DNA of 64,000 bases from JAEVLT01 sp050496765 (GTDB taxonomy: Bacteria > Bacillota > Bacilli > Bacillales > Cytobacillaceae). The first letter of the stretch is position 1. Every line of letters starts with the position of its first letter. A model generated the notes under the pieces. It was given only the letters and a program-made list of their open reading frames with translations, searched no databases and had not been told where the DNA came from. Shown in pieces: positions 27,955-37,363 of the stretch. The position numbers and the translations under genes are program-made. Location: assembly GCF_050496765.1 (NCBI RefSeq), contig NZ_JBNWEO010000013.1:623534-687533 (forward strand), read 5' to 3'.

Positions 27955-30141
27955 TTAAACTCTCTTAAACCTCCACAACAGGCTGTGGAAATCTCCCCTA
28001 ACACGCGGGATCGCTATCCCCGTATACAGTAATTCGTCACCGCCATAAACTTTATCTGTACCGATCTCTTGATAACCACAATCTGGATTTAACCCTTTTA
28101 GACGCAAAGTAGCAAGTGGCGCGTTTGGTTCTGCCAAAACCTGATACCAAAAGACAACAGCCTCGGACTGATCCTCAGTGACAAACATCCATGCCGCCAG
28201 ATTGCCCTCAAATGGACTAAGCAAGCGGTAAAAATCACCAAACTGAACAAGCACCCGTATGTCCTTGTACAACTGAACCTGTTCTTTGATTTGCACGCTT
28301 TCTTTCGCTGTTAATTTTGTTAAATCCAGCTCATAGCCAAAATTTCCTGACATCGCGACATGCCCGCGCAATTCGAATGAAGTGTCGCGATGCATTTGAT
28401 GGTTGGGAACAGCGGAAACATGCGCCCCCATGGTGATCGCCGGATAAACAATGCTTGTTCCGTATTGAATTTTCAACCGGGAAACCGCATCCGTATTGTC
28501 ACTTGTCCAGACTTGCGGCATGTAATAAAGCATTCCAGGATCAAATCGCCCGCCTCCACCAGAACAGCTTTCAAACAGCACATCCGGAAACCGAGAAGTA
28601 ATTTCCTCCAAAACATAATAGAGGCCAAGCATATACCGATGGGCCGTTTCTCGCTGGCGTTCAGGCGGCAATGCTGCTGAGCCGATTTCGGTCATATGGC
28701 GGTTCATATCCCATTTGACATAAGTTATCGGTGCGCTTGCTAAAATTTTTGTAACAGCCCCGATAATAAAATCGCAAACCTCTTTTCTTGATAAATCGAG
28801 TACGAGCTGGTTCCTGCCCTCAGATCGGTTACGATCCGGTACATGCAAACACCAGTCGGGGTGCTGGCGGTAAAGCTTGCTGTCAACAGAAACCATTTCC
28901 GGTTCAAACCAAAGGCCGAATTCCATCCCCAATTTTCTAACCCGGCCGGCCAGATCCTTTAGCCCCCTCGGCAGCTTGTGCGTATTCACTTCCCAGTCCC
29001 CAAGAGAACTTTTATCATTGTCTCTTTTGCCAAACCAGCCATCATCCAGCACCAATAATTCAATCCCGGCTTCTTTTCCCGCTTTGGCTATTTCAATGAT
29101 TTTCTCGGCAGTAAACTTCATATACGTAGCTTCCCAATTATTGACTAAAATCGGCCGAAGCAAATCACGATGGGTTCCGCGGCATAAGCGGGTGCGGTAT
29201 TGTCTATGATACGTCCGGCTCATTCCTCCCAATCCCTCATGCGAATACACCAAAACCGCTTCCGGCGTTTGAAAAAAATCACCTGGTTCCAAGTACCAGC
29301 TAAAATCAAATGGATTGATTCCAATTAATGCTCTTGTGGTATGAAATTGATCGACTTCCACTTGTGCGGTGAAATTTCCGCTATAAACAAGATTGAAGCC
29401 GTATACTTCACCGTGGTCTTCATCAGCATTTTTTCTCATTAGCACCATAAATGGATTTTGTTGGTGGCTGCTTGCACCTCTTCTGCTTTCGATTCCCTGA
29501 ATGCCGGGAACAATGCTCCGCTTTACAACATTCCGTTCATTTATGTGGGCACCGTAAAGAGTTAATAGATCAAACTGATCATCGCGAAAATCAATACTTG
29601 CACTAAGGGCTCGGAGAATTTTTATCGGTTGGCTGCCATGATTTTGCAAGCGTACGGACCGGGTAATAACATTGTCATGTTCAAAAACCGTATACATCAA
29701 AATGACTCTTAGGCCGATCAGCGAATCCTCTAACGTAATTTCCACTGTTTCAGCTTCCCGCTCGTCTTCCACATATGTGGCAGGCAACCCGGAAAGCTGT
29801 GGTTTGCCGCGATAAATTTCGTATTTTTGATAGCGAAGGTCTGTAATCGTTGCCCCGTTTTCCAATTGAATTTGATAGGCAGGTGCGCGAAAATCCGTGT
29901 TACCGTAAGCCGGATATTCTTGAGGCAGCGTATCAAGAGAAAACGTCCGGTCGGAAGGATCCGGATTGGGGGAAAAGCTCCGGCCCACAAATCGAATCGG
30001 ATTGCTGCCACTGTACGTTTTAATTTTCCTCCCCCAATACAAATGGGCCAAATAACCATCTCTTACAATTTGCAGACAATAGCTTGTATCTTTCCCCTGC
30101 AAATGAAACACTCGCTCACCGGCATCAACAATTATTCCCAT
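27955..30141 (-). CDS. Alpha-galactosidase, GH36
   Basis: 728 residues from the ATG at 30141, behind GGGGAGGG; a TTG two codons upstream is less likely. An N-terminal beta-supersandwich domain (about 1-320) is followed by the catalytic barrel. The nucleophile Asp is in YVKWDMNRHMTEIG and the acid/base Asp in QVWTSDNTDAVSRL; LDDGWFGKRDND and FESCSGGGGRFDPGM are further substrate-binding blocks. It removes terminal alpha-galactose from melibiose, raffinose and galactomannan fragments. There is no signal peptide, so it works on imported sugars. It is the last gene downstream of the GH13 pair but has a terminator before it. Confidence 0.95.
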   Translation of the reverse strand: MGIIVDAGERVFHLQGKDTSYCLQIVRDGYLAHLYWGRKIKTYSGSNPIRFVGRSFSPNPDPSDRTFSLDTLPQEYPAYGNTDFRAPAYQIQLENGATITDLRYQKYEIYRGKPQLSGLPATYVEDEREAETVEITLEDSLIGLRVILMYTVFEHDNVITRSVRLQNHGSQPIKILRALSASIDFRDDQFDLLTLYGAHINERNVVKRSIVPGIQGIESRRGASSHQQNPFMVLMRKNADEDHGEVYGFNLVYSGNFTAQVEVDQFHTTRALIGINPFDFSWYLEPGDFFQTPEAVLVYSHEGLGGMSRTYHRQYRTRLCRGTHRDLLRPILVNNWEATYMKFTAEKIIEIAKAGKEAGIELLVLDDGWFGKRDNDKSSLGDWEVNTHKLPRGLKDLAGRVRKLGMEFGLWFEPEMVSVDSKLYRQHPDWCLHVPDRNRSEGRNQLVLDLSRKEVCDFIIGAVTKILASAPITYVKWDMNRHMTEIGSAALPPERQRETAHRYMLGLYYVLEEITSRFPDVLFESCSGGGGRFDPGMLYYMPQVWTSDNTDAVSRLKIQYGTSIVYPAITMGAHVSAVPNHQMHRDTSFELRGHVAMSGNFGYELDLTKLTAKESVQIKEQVQLYKDIRVLVQFGDFYRLLSPFEGNLAAWMFVTEDQSEAVVFWYQVLAEPNAPLATLRLKGLNPDCGYQEIGTDKVYGGDELLYTGIAIPRVRGDFHSLLWRFKRV

Positions 30142-30303
30142 TTTCAACCCTCCCCGGGTAAAAGTTGTCTATCAATGATTTAGAATGTTTTTCGAAATAC
30201 CGTCACCAGCCGTTCAATCCTCTTTATCTACTGTATGAGAATTTGCAGGTTTTTTATGCTAATCTCCAAATTTCTGGAACGCTTTCTGGTTTGCTTATGT
30301 AAA

Positions 30304-30334
30304 AAAAGAACCGACTTTTTAGTCGGTTCTTTTT
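30304..30334 (-). terminator. Terminator after the first GH13 gene
   Basis: AAGAACCGACT and AGTCGGTTCTT pair perfectly over a 4-base loop with T/A runs on both sides. It separates the GH13 operon from the alpha-galactosidase gene. Confidence 0.88.
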
Positions 30335-30345
30335 AGCAAAACGGT

Positions 30346-32034
30346 TTAGTTTTTAAAACGGTAGACGCGTGCTTCGTACGGCCGCAAGGAAAGTTGTTGG
30401 ATCCTTTCTTCCGCATCAACCGGGTAATTGCTGATTAATAGCTCTTTCGTTGAATCATCCATTTCCCGTGGCAGGGTAAACTCAGGCTGCTCGCTCGAGA
30501 AGTTGCAAATGACAAGCAATTGCTCGTTGCCAAGCGTTCTTGTGAAAGCATAAATCTGCTCATCATCTGCTAAAAGCAGTTCATATCGTCCGTACACAAT
30601 GATGTCATGCTGTTTACGCAGCTCGATCAACTTTTTATAAAAATAAAAAACGGAATTCGGATCGGCAACTTGTTTTTTCGCGTTGATTTGCGGGTAGTTC
30701 GGATTGACTTCAATCCATGGCGTACCTGTTGTGAAACCGGCATTTGCACTATCATCCCATTGGAACGGCGTGCGCGCATTGTCCCGGCCGCGGGCATGGA
30801 TCACTTTTAAAAATTCATTTGGATCAACGCCATATTCATGGACATATTCATTGTACGCATTCAATGACTCAATATCTTTATATTGATCAATGGACTCAAA
30901 GCGGACATTGGTCATCCCAAGTTCTTCTCCTTGATAAATGTAAGGAGTTCCTTTCATCATATGGAGGCAAGTTGCCAGCATTTTCGCGGAAATTTCGCGA
31001 TATTCTTCAGAATCATTGCCAAAGCGGGAAACAACACGCGGTTGATCGTGGTTATCCCAGTACAAGCTGTTCCAGCCGTCCTCTTCCAGCTCTGTTTGCC
31101 AGTTTGAAAGAATTCTTTTTAAATCCGTTAATTTCCAAGGCTGGTTGCTCCACTTGCCTTCAGGGCCATCACCTACTCCCATGTGTTCAAATTGAAACAC
31201 CATATTTAATTCGCCGCGTTCAGATCCAGTGTACAATTTCGCATCCTCCGGCGTGACTCCCGGGGTTTCACCAACTGTTATAATATCGTACTTCGACAGC
31301 ACTTCCCGGTTCATCTCTTGTAGAAACTCATGGATTCTCGGTCCGTTTAAAAAATAAGGGCCGCCATTGCCATACTTTTTCCCATCAGCCACTTCCCCGT
31401 CAGGATAACGCTGATCTTTTGAAATCATATTGATAACATCCATCCGGAAACCGTCGATACCTTTATCAAGCCACGACGTCATCATATCGTATACTTCACG
31501 GCGGAGCTTAGGATTTTCCCAGTTCAAGTCTGGCTGTTTTTTGCTAAAAAGATGTAGGTAGTATTCGTCTGTTGTTTCATCGTATTGCCAAACCGAGCCC
31601 TTAAATGCGGCTTCCCAATTCGTCGGCTCCTGCCTGTCTTTGCCAGGTTTCCAAATATAATAATCCCGTTTTGGATTGTCTTTTGAAGATCGCGATTCAA
31701 TAAACCATTGATGCTCATCCGATGAGTGATTGACAACCAAGTCCATCATAATTTTAATTCCGCGCTTATGGGCTTCTTCCAGCATTTCATCAAAATCTTC
31801 CATTGTTCCAAAGTCATCCATAATATCGCGGTAATCGGAAATATCATAGCCATTGTCATCATTTGGCGACTTGTACACTGGTGACAGCCAGATCACATCA
31901 ATGCCAAGTTCCTGAAGATAATCAAGCTTTGAGGTAATTCCTTTGATATCGCCAATTCCATCGCCATTGGCATCCATAAAACTTCTTGGGTAAATTTGAT
32001 AGACAACACTTTCTTTCCACCATGCACGTTCCAT
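30346..32034 (-). CDS. malL: GH13 alpha-glucosidase / oligo-1,6-glucosidase
   Basis: 562 residues, cytoplasmic (no signal peptide). Conserved GH13 regions: DLVVNHSSDEH, GFRMDVINMIS (nucleophile Asp), VGETPGVTPEDA (acid/base Glu) and YWDNHDQPRVVSR (third Asp). The VIN after the nucleophile region is typical of alpha-1,6-active oligo-1,6-glucosidases of the MalL group. It cleaves isomaltose-type and short alpha-glucosides to glucose. It is transcribed after the second GH13 gene, from which it is separated by the 21-bp repeat array. Confidence 0.92.
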   Translation of the reverse strand: MERAWWKESVVYQIYPRSFMDANGDGIGDIKGITSKLDYLQELGIDVIWLSPVYKSPNDDNGYDISDYRDIMDDFGTMEDFDEMLEEAHKRGIKIMMDLVVNHSSDEHQWFIESRSSKDNPKRDYYIWKPGKDRQEPTNWEAAFKGSVWQYDETTDEYYLHLFSKKQPDLNWENPKLRREVYDMMTSWLDKGIDGFRMDVINMISKDQRYPDGEVADGKKYGNGGPYFLNGPRIHEFLQEMNREVLSKYDIITVGETPGVTPEDAKLYTGSERGELNMVFQFEHMGVGDGPEGKWSNQPWKLTDLKRILSNWQTELEEDGWNSLYWDNHDQPRVVSRFGNDSEEYREISAKMLATCLHMMKGTPYIYQGEELGMTNVRFESIDQYKDIESLNAYNEYVHEYGVDPNEFLKVIHARGRDNARTPFQWDDSANAGFTTGTPWIEVNPNYPQINAKKQVADPNSVFYFYKKLIELRKQHDIIVYGRYELLLADDEQIYAFTRTLGNEQLLVICNFSSEQPEFTLPREMDDSTKELLISNYPVDAEERIQQLSLRPYEARVYRFKN

Positions 32035-32085
32035 CTGCTAAAACCTCCAGTTTTTTATATAGATTTGTAGAATGGCACTGAAAAA

Positions 32086-32379
32086 CGTCGAATCCGGCTT
32101 GAATTGCGTCGAATCCAACTCTAACTGCGTCGAATTCCGCTTCAATCGCGTCGAATCCGAACTCAATCGCGTCGAATCCCGCTTCAATCACGTCGAATCC
32201 GAACTCAATCGCGTCGAATTCCGCTTCAATCACGTCGAATCCGTTCTCAATCGCGTCGAATTCCGCTTCAATTGCGTCGAATCCAATCTGATTCGCGTCG
32301 AATCCCGCTTCAATTGCGTCGAATCCGGTCCAAATCACGTCGAATCCGAACTCAATCGCGGTCAATCCGATCCACAAAA
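32086..32379. repeat. 21-bp tandem repeat array (13 good copies plus one degenerate)
   Basis: Units start CGTCGAAT and recur every 21 bases exactly from 32086 to 32358, with a decayed copy to 32379. Two unit types alternate (one with CCGCTTCAAT, one with CCGAACTCAAT), giving a 42-bp higher-order period. As 21 is a multiple of 3, long open frames run through it on both strands (heptapeptides VESELNR on plus, GFDAIEA on minus). It fills almost the whole gap between the two GH13 genes and is transcribed with them. No function is known to me. Confidence 0.95.
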
Positions 32380-32412
32380 CCCGGCCAATTCCCTTCCTTG
32401 AGCCACATTCCT

Positions 32413-34047
32413 TTAAAGCTCGTAAATTCTTGCCTCATATGGTCGCAAATGGATCGTTTCCTTTACGGATTCAGCCCCTGCATCAGAATAGTTTGCAATC
32501 ACAAGCTTTTTCTCTTGAGTTTCGAATAAATCTGGAAGCCGGTACTCGTTTTCCTCCGCGTTTGGATTTAAGATCACAAGCCATGTCTGCCTATTTAGTG
32601 AACGGGTATATACATATAGAGAGGGATTATCCAATGATCGATCCTCATAGTCTCCGTACACCATTACCTCATTCTCTTTACGAAGCGAAATTAATTTTTT
32701 ATAAAAATAAAAAATGGAATCGGGATCCTGTAATGCACTGGCAACATTAATCTCACGGTAGTTTGGGTTAACCTTTATCCATGGCGTACCGGTTGTAAAT
32801 CCAGCATTAGCTGTTTCGTCCCATTGCACCGGCGTCCTTGAGTTATCCCTGCTTAAAAAGCGGAGCTCTTCCAGCACTTCCTGCGGATCGCGGCCTTTTT
32901 CGACCTCTTCCTTGTATTTGTTTTTCATTGCAATATCGTCATACTCTTCAATGCGGGCAAATTTCACACCCGTCATACCAATTTCCTCTCCTTGATACAC
33001 ATACGGCATTCCCGGGAGAGTGTGGAGCATCGTTGCAAACAGCTTTGCCGACTGTACACGATATTCCCGATCATTTCCATACCTTGTCACAAGGCGGGTA
33101 TGGTCGTGATTGTTCAAAAATTGCGAATTCCAGCCTCTTCCTTTCAAACCTTCATACCATGTACGCTGAATTTCTTTAAAGCGGGGCAAATCCCATGTTG
33201 GCATTTCATCGGCAACTTGAAAATGGAACAAAGTGTTCAGCTCATGCCGATCTTTCCCCACATACAAGACGCCATCTTCAGGAGTCACAAACGGAATTTC
33301 ACCAACCGTCATAATGTCATAATGCTGTAGCACTTCTCGATTCATTTCTTGCAAGTACTCATGAATACCCGGGTTATTCCCCAAATAGGAAATGTCGTAT
33401 GGGTCCTCGGCATCAGGAAATCCATTTAATTTTGCCAATAAATTGATGACATCCATCCTGAATCCGTCAATGCCGCGATCGAGCCAATAGCGCATCATTC
33501 GATAGATTTCTTCGCGAACCTCCGGATTTTCCCAATTTAAATCAGGCTGTTGAACAGCAAATGAGTGGAAATAATATTGCTGTGTTGCCTCATCAAACTC
33601 CCATGCAGAAGGGGCAAAATAAGAACGCCAATTATTCGGGGCTTTGCCTCGAACAGGATCTTTCCAGATATACCGTTCGCGTTTCGGATTGTCTTTCGAT
33701 GATTTAGATTCTAAAAACCATGGATGCTGATCCGATGTATGGTTGACAACCAGATCCATAATGATTTTCATCCCGCGCTGATGCACTTCCTGAATCAAAC
33801 AATCCACAGTCTCCAAATCGCCTGCTTTTTCCATGACACCATAATAATTTGAGATATCGTAGCCATTGTCCTTATCGGGCGACTCGTACATTGGGTTTAA
33901 CCAAATCACGTCAACACCAAGCTCTTTTATATAATCAAGCTTGTTGATCACACCCTGCAAATCGCCAATTCCATCACCATTTGAATCATAAAAACTGCGC
34001 CAGTACACTTGATATACGACCGCTTCTTTCCACCATTTTTTATTCAT
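32413..34047 (-). CDS. GH13 alpha-glucosidase, second copy
   Basis: 544 residues, no signal peptide. GH13 regions: DLVVNHTSDQHPW, GFRMDVINLLAK (nucleophile), MTVGEIPFVTPED (acid/base Glu) and FLNNHDHTRLVTRYG (third Asp; His replaces the Gln-Pro of its neighbour). It is clearly a paralogue of the gene at 30346 but diverged, so probably differs in linkage or chain-length preference (trehalose-6-phosphate, sucrose or isomaltose types are all possible). It lies 48 bases after the LacI gene with an operator palindrome in the gap. Confidence 0.9.
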   Translation of the reverse strand: MNKKWWKEAVVYQVYWRSFYDSNGDGIGDLQGVINKLDYIKELGVDVIWLNPMYESPDKDNGYDISNYYGVMEKAGDLETVDCLIQEVHQRGMKIIMDLVVNHTSDQHPWFLESKSSKDNPKRERYIWKDPVRGKAPNNWRSYFAPSAWEFDEATQQYYFHSFAVQQPDLNWENPEVREEIYRMMRYWLDRGIDGFRMDVINLLAKLNGFPDAEDPYDISYLGNNPGIHEYLQEMNREVLQHYDIMTVGEIPFVTPEDGVLYVGKDRHELNTLFHFQVADEMPTWDLPRFKEIQRTWYEGLKGRGWNSQFLNNHDHTRLVTRYGNDREYRVQSAKLFATMLHTLPGMPYVYQGEEIGMTGVKFARIEEYDDIAMKNKYKEEVEKGRDPQEVLEELRFLSRDNSRTPVQWDETANAGFTTGTPWIKVNPNYREINVASALQDPDSIFYFYKKLISLRKENEVMVYGDYEDRSLDNPSLYVYTRSLNRQTWLVILNPNAEENEYRLPDLFETQEKKLVIANYSDAGAESVKETIHLRPYEARIYEL

Positions 34048-34061
34048 AGGACACCACCTGC

Positions 34062-34073
34062 GTAAACGTTTAC
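34062..34073. promoter_or_regulatory. LacI-type operator palindrome before the second GH13 gene
   Basis: The perfect 12-bp palindrome GTAAACGTTTAC with the central CG typical of LacI-family sites. It is identical to the one upstream of the LacI gene itself (35162-35173), pointing to the same repressor. Confidence 0.8.
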
Positions 34074-34095
34074 TTTTTTAAAAATAAGTCTGCCT

Positions 34096-35127
34096 TTATT
34101 TCGGCATGTTTGCTTCATCACCCAACATTTGCACTGTCTGACGTTCAACAATGGTGTGGGGCATGATCCGACTTTCTACCATTTTGTCACCAGATTCAAC
34201 CATTTCAAACAGCATGGTTGCTGCTGTTTTCCCCATTTCATAAAGCGGCTGGGAGACAGCTGTTAATGGCGGCGTTACCATTTCTGCCAGTTTGGTATTA
34301 TCATAGCTGATAATCGACAATTGGCTAGGAATTTGGATTCCATGCTGAAATGCTTTTGACATTGCGCCAGCTGCAAGTTCATCACTGCTGGCAAAGATCG
34401 CTGTCATGTCGAGTTTTCTCCTGATAATCTCTTCCATCGCTTTCATGCCGTCTTCAAATCGGAAATTTGCCGCATTAATAATCTGGTTTTCGTCAATTTC
34501 CAGTCCATGCAAACGAAGAGCCGATTTATACCCTTCGATTCTAGGAATTCCGGCAACCGGATCACTTTCACTTCCCGTGACCATGGCAATCTTTCGATGG
34601 CCATGCCGAATTAAATAGTCGGTAGCACTAAAGGCTGCATGCCGATCGTCAACTTTTACATACGGGAGCAGAAACTGATAGGAAATGGTAGAGACAAGGA
34701 CTACCGGCACTTTCATCTCCACAATCGCCTGATAATAGGCTTCGGTTACGAATTCACTGACCAAAATGATCCCGTCAATCCGCTTTTCGGCAAGAATCCT
34801 TAAATAATCCATTGTCCGCTTTCCATTGCTGTCTGTGTTGCAAACGATTACACTTAATCCTAAACGATGGGCAAAATCATCGATGCCGTTTAAGATTTCA
34901 GCTGCAAGCATGTCCGAAACCTTCGGAATTAACACGCCTATCGTTTCCGTCCTTTTGTTCACCAGACCGCGGGCAACTGCATTCGGCTGGTAGCCGAGTT
35001 CGCCAATCACTTTCAGAACCTTTTGCTTTGTTTCCTCGGAAAAGCCGGGTTTGTTGTTTAAAATTCTTGATACGGTGGCAATCGAAACATTCGCTTTTTT
35101 TGCCACATCTTTTATGGTCGGGTTCAT
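34096..35127 (-). CDS. LacI-family repressor of the GH13 operon
   Basis: 343 residues. N-terminal helix-turn-helix and hinge helix: TIKDVAKKANVSIATVSRIL and YQPNAVARGL. The rest is a periplasmic-binding-protein-like sugar sensor (IGVLIPKVSDMLAAEIL, IFASSDELAAGAMSKAF, ISYDNTKLAEMVTPPLTAV). It probably represses itself and the two alpha-glucosidase genes downstream, because identical palindromes precede both. It resembles MalR-type regulators; inducer unknown, likely a maltose- or isomaltose-type sugar. Confidence 0.9.
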   Translation of the reverse strand: MNPTIKDVAKKANVSIATVSRILNNKPGFSEETKQKVLKVIGELGYQPNAVARGLVNKRTETIGVLIPKVSDMLAAEILNGIDDFAHRLGLSVIVCNTDSNGKRTMDYLRILAEKRIDGIILVSEFVTEAYYQAIVEMKVPVVLVSTISYQFLLPYVKVDDRHAAFSATDYLIRHGHRKIAMVTGSESDPVAGIPRIEGYKSALRLHGLEIDENQIINAANFRFEDGMKAMEEIIRRKLDMTAIFASSDELAAGAMSKAFQHGIQIPSQLSIISYDNTKLAEMVTPPLTAVSQPLYEMGKTAATMLFEMVESGDKMVESRIMPHTIVERQTVQMLGDEANMPK

Positions 35128-35161
35128 CCGCTTCCCTTCCTCTAATTTCGCAAAACGTTAC

Positions 35162-35173
35162 GTAAACGTTTAC
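35162..35173. promoter_or_regulatory. LacI-type operator upstream of the LacI gene
   Basis: GTAAACGTTTAC, 35 bases before the LacI start codon, identical to the site at 34062. It suggests autoregulation. Confidence 0.8.
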
Positions 35174-35268
35174 TATTTGATTACGTTTTCATCATACTTC
35201 ACATCAATAAAAATAGTCAACGATTAATTTAGGGAAAGGACGTCAGAGCGAAAAGAAAACATCGAAAA

Positions 35269-35296
35269 GGCTTGCTGTTTCATATCACAGCAAGCC
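35269..35296 (-). terminator. Terminator of the ThuA/Gfo/ABC sugar operon
   Basis: GGCTTGCTGT and ACAGCAAGCC form a 10-bp stem with an 8-base loop and a TTTT tail on the minus strand, right after the last gene of the operon. Confidence 0.85.
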
Positions 35297-35310
35297 CCCA
35301 GTTTTTGCTT

Positions 35311-36279
35311 TTATACCCACCACATAGATGATGGCTGTTCTTCGATTAAAACGGATTGCAGATTGCGGACAGCGCGCTTGAATCCTTCTTCAATTGACAT
35401 CAGCGGGTCTTCATGCTCAATGCTTACAACATAGTCATAGCCATACGTTCTTAAGGCGCTCATCATATCCGACCACTCCTGAAGGCTATGTCCGCAGCCG
35501 ACGGAGCGGAAAGTCCATGCCCGTGACTGAACTTGACCATATGGCTGCATGTCCGTTAAACCATACATGTTGACATTGTCTTGGTCAATATACGTATCTT
35601 TCGCGTGAAAGTGATGGATCGCCTGTTCTTTTCCCAGAATTTTAATTGCCGCCACTGGGTCAATTCCTTGCCACCAAAGATGGCTTGGATCCAAGTTGGC
35701 GCCAATGGCTTCACATGTTTCTTCGCGAAGCTTCAACAATGTATACGGAGTATGGACGAGAAAACCGCCATGAAGCTCAAGACCGATTTTCACATGATGC
35801 TCTTGGGCATATTTTCCCCACTCTTTCCAATATGGAATCAACTTTTCTTCCCATTGCCATTTTAATACATCTCCGTACTCATTTGGCCATGCAACAACAG
35901 GCCAGTTCGGATATTTAGCCCCCTCATGATCACCAGCCGTTCCTGAAAAACAGTTTACAACCGGGACGTTCATCCGTTCCGCAAGTTGAATGGTTTTCAC
36001 AAACGTTTCATGTGATGTCCGGGCAAATTCTTTGTCAGGTGAAAGGGGATTGCCGTGACAGCTGAAAGCACTGATGGTCAGGCCTCTGGATTCAATCTGC
36101 CCCAGATATTCCTCCCGCTTATCCTTGCTTTCTAGCAAACTGTCAAGGTCACAATGGGCATTGCCGGGATAATTTCCGGTTCCGATTTCAACGGCAGTCA
36201 CTCCGGATTGTTTGACATAATCCAACATTTCTTCAAATGACTGATCTGCAAATAAAACAGTGAAAATGCCAAGTTTCAT
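35311..36279 (-). CDS. Sugar phosphate isomerase/epimerase-like TIM barrel protein
   Basis: 322 residues of the xylose-isomerase-like AP endonuclease 2 group. Metal ligands are spread as expected: GLELHGGFLVHTPY (Glu, His), NLDPSHLWWQGIDP (Asp, His), IHHFHAKDTYID (His, His) and SIEHEDPLM (Glu). Such proteins epimerise, isomerise or eliminate on keto-sugars. It is the last gene of the sugar operon, behind two Gfo/Idh dehydrogenases, which fits processing of a 3-keto sugar. Reaction not provable from sequence. Confidence 0.88.
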   Translation of the reverse strand: MKLGIFTVLFADQSFEEMLDYVKQSGVTAVEIGTGNYPGNAHCDLDSLLESKDKREEYLGQIESRGLTISAFSCHGNPLSPDKEFARTSHETFVKTIQLAERMNVPVVNCFSGTAGDHEGAKYPNWPVVAWPNEYGDVLKWQWEEKLIPYWKEWGKYAQEHHVKIGLELHGGFLVHTPYTLLKLREETCEAIGANLDPSHLWWQGIDPVAAIKILGKEQAIHHFHAKDTYIDQDNVNMYGLTDMQPYGQVQSRAWTFRSVGCGHSLQEWSDMMSALRTYGYDYVVSIEHEDPLMSIEEGFKRAVRNLQSVLIEEQPSSMWWV

Positions 36280-36282
36280 TGA

Positions 36283-37347
36283 TTAAACCTCCTGCCTTTT
36301 CCTTGCTTCAATTTGTACACTGCTGCCAGTTTGACTGCTTTCGTAAATCGCCTCAATAATTTGAGAGACTCTTAAAGCTTCTTCTGGTTTTACCACAAGT
36401 TCCGCCTGCCCAAGACATGCCTCAACGAAATTTTCCGCTTGCGGTACACTCGGGTCATCCTCCCCTGGTATCCAAGCAGCAGGGCTGTTAAACAACATTC
36501 CGTGTTTGGCATAATTCAAACTGAACGGGAATACATCAAGGCCCCCTTTGTCCCCGGAAATGCTGACATTTTCGATTACATCCTCTTTAATATTATTGGA
36601 CCACGAAGTTTCAAGCAGCAGGGACGCCCCATTCGAAAATTTAATGTAGCCTGATACATGATCATCGACATTAAATGTTTCATGGTTAAAATCGCCCCAC
36701 TGATTCACCTGTCCGGGAATTTTGCTTAACGCATTGTAAGCGGATCCTGCAACCAAAGTGGGTTCGGCTTCACCCATCAGCCAAAGGGCTAGATCGAGCA
36801 AGTGACAGCCATAGTCAATTAAACTGCCGCCACCCTGTAATTCTTTGTTTGTAAAAACACCCCAGCCTGGTACTTTCCGGCGGCGAAGCGCCTGCACCCT
36901 GACCACAAGCGGATGGCCAATTTCATTTTCGAACATCACTTTTTTCGCTGCTTGTGCTTCTTTCATAAAACGATAATGGTAGGCGATCGCAAGCTTTTTG
37001 CCGGATGCTTTTGCCGCTGTGATCATCGATTCACATTCAGCAACAGACAGTGCCATCGGCTTTTCGCAAAGGACGTGAAGACCTGCTTCAAGCGCTTCGA
37101 CCGTGATCTCGGCATGAAATTTATTGGGGGTACAAACAACGATCGCATCCACTTCTCCGAACATTTCTTGATAGGTCGGATACACTTCAGGAATCGCGAA
37201 TTTATCCGCAACTTCTTTCGCTCTTTCAAAATTAATGTCCGATACGGCTTTTACTTCCACACGATCTGCGAGTTTCTTGAAGGCAGGGATATGTCTGCTT
37301 TGGGCAATCCCGCCAGTTCCAACAATACCGATACGCAGTTTACTCAT
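36283..37347 (-). CDS. Gfo/Idh/MocA-family oxidoreductase (first)
   Basis: 354 residues from the ATG at 37347 (GAGGTGTGG upstream). N-terminal Rossmann fold with IGIVGTGGIAQSRHIPAF, then CEKPMALSVAEC with the catalytic Lys, and the C-terminal substrate domain with DYGCHLLDLALWLMG (Asp/His pair). It oxidises or reduces a sugar hydroxyl with NAD(P). It lies 3 bases before the isomerase gene, so the two are translationally close. Confidence 0.9.
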   Translation of the reverse strand: MSKLRIGIVGTGGIAQSRHIPAFKKLADRVEVKAVSDINFERAKEVADKFAIPEVYPTYQEMFGEVDAIVVCTPNKFHAEITVEALEAGLHVLCEKPMALSVAECESMITAAKASGKKLAIAYHYRFMKEAQAAKKVMFENEIGHPLVVRVQALRRRKVPGWGVFTNKELQGGGSLIDYGCHLLDLALWLMGEAEPTLVAGSAYNALSKIPGQVNQWGDFNHETFNVDDHVSGYIKFSNGASLLLETSWSNNIKEDVIENVSISGDKGGLDVFPFSLNYAKHGMLFNSPAAWIPGEDDPSVPQAENFVEACLGQAELVVKPEEALRVSQIIEAIYESSQTGSSVQIEARKRQEV

Positions 37348-37363
37348 TTCCACACCTCATGTC

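Noticed and set aside
31922..32377. A 151-codon minus-strand frame through the repeat array with GFDAIEA heptads
   Set aside because: It has no ribosome site, runs into the GH13 start and is open only because the repeat period is a multiple of three; the plus strand is open too.
32086..32379. CRISPR array
   Set aside because: The units are contiguous 21-mers without unique spacers.
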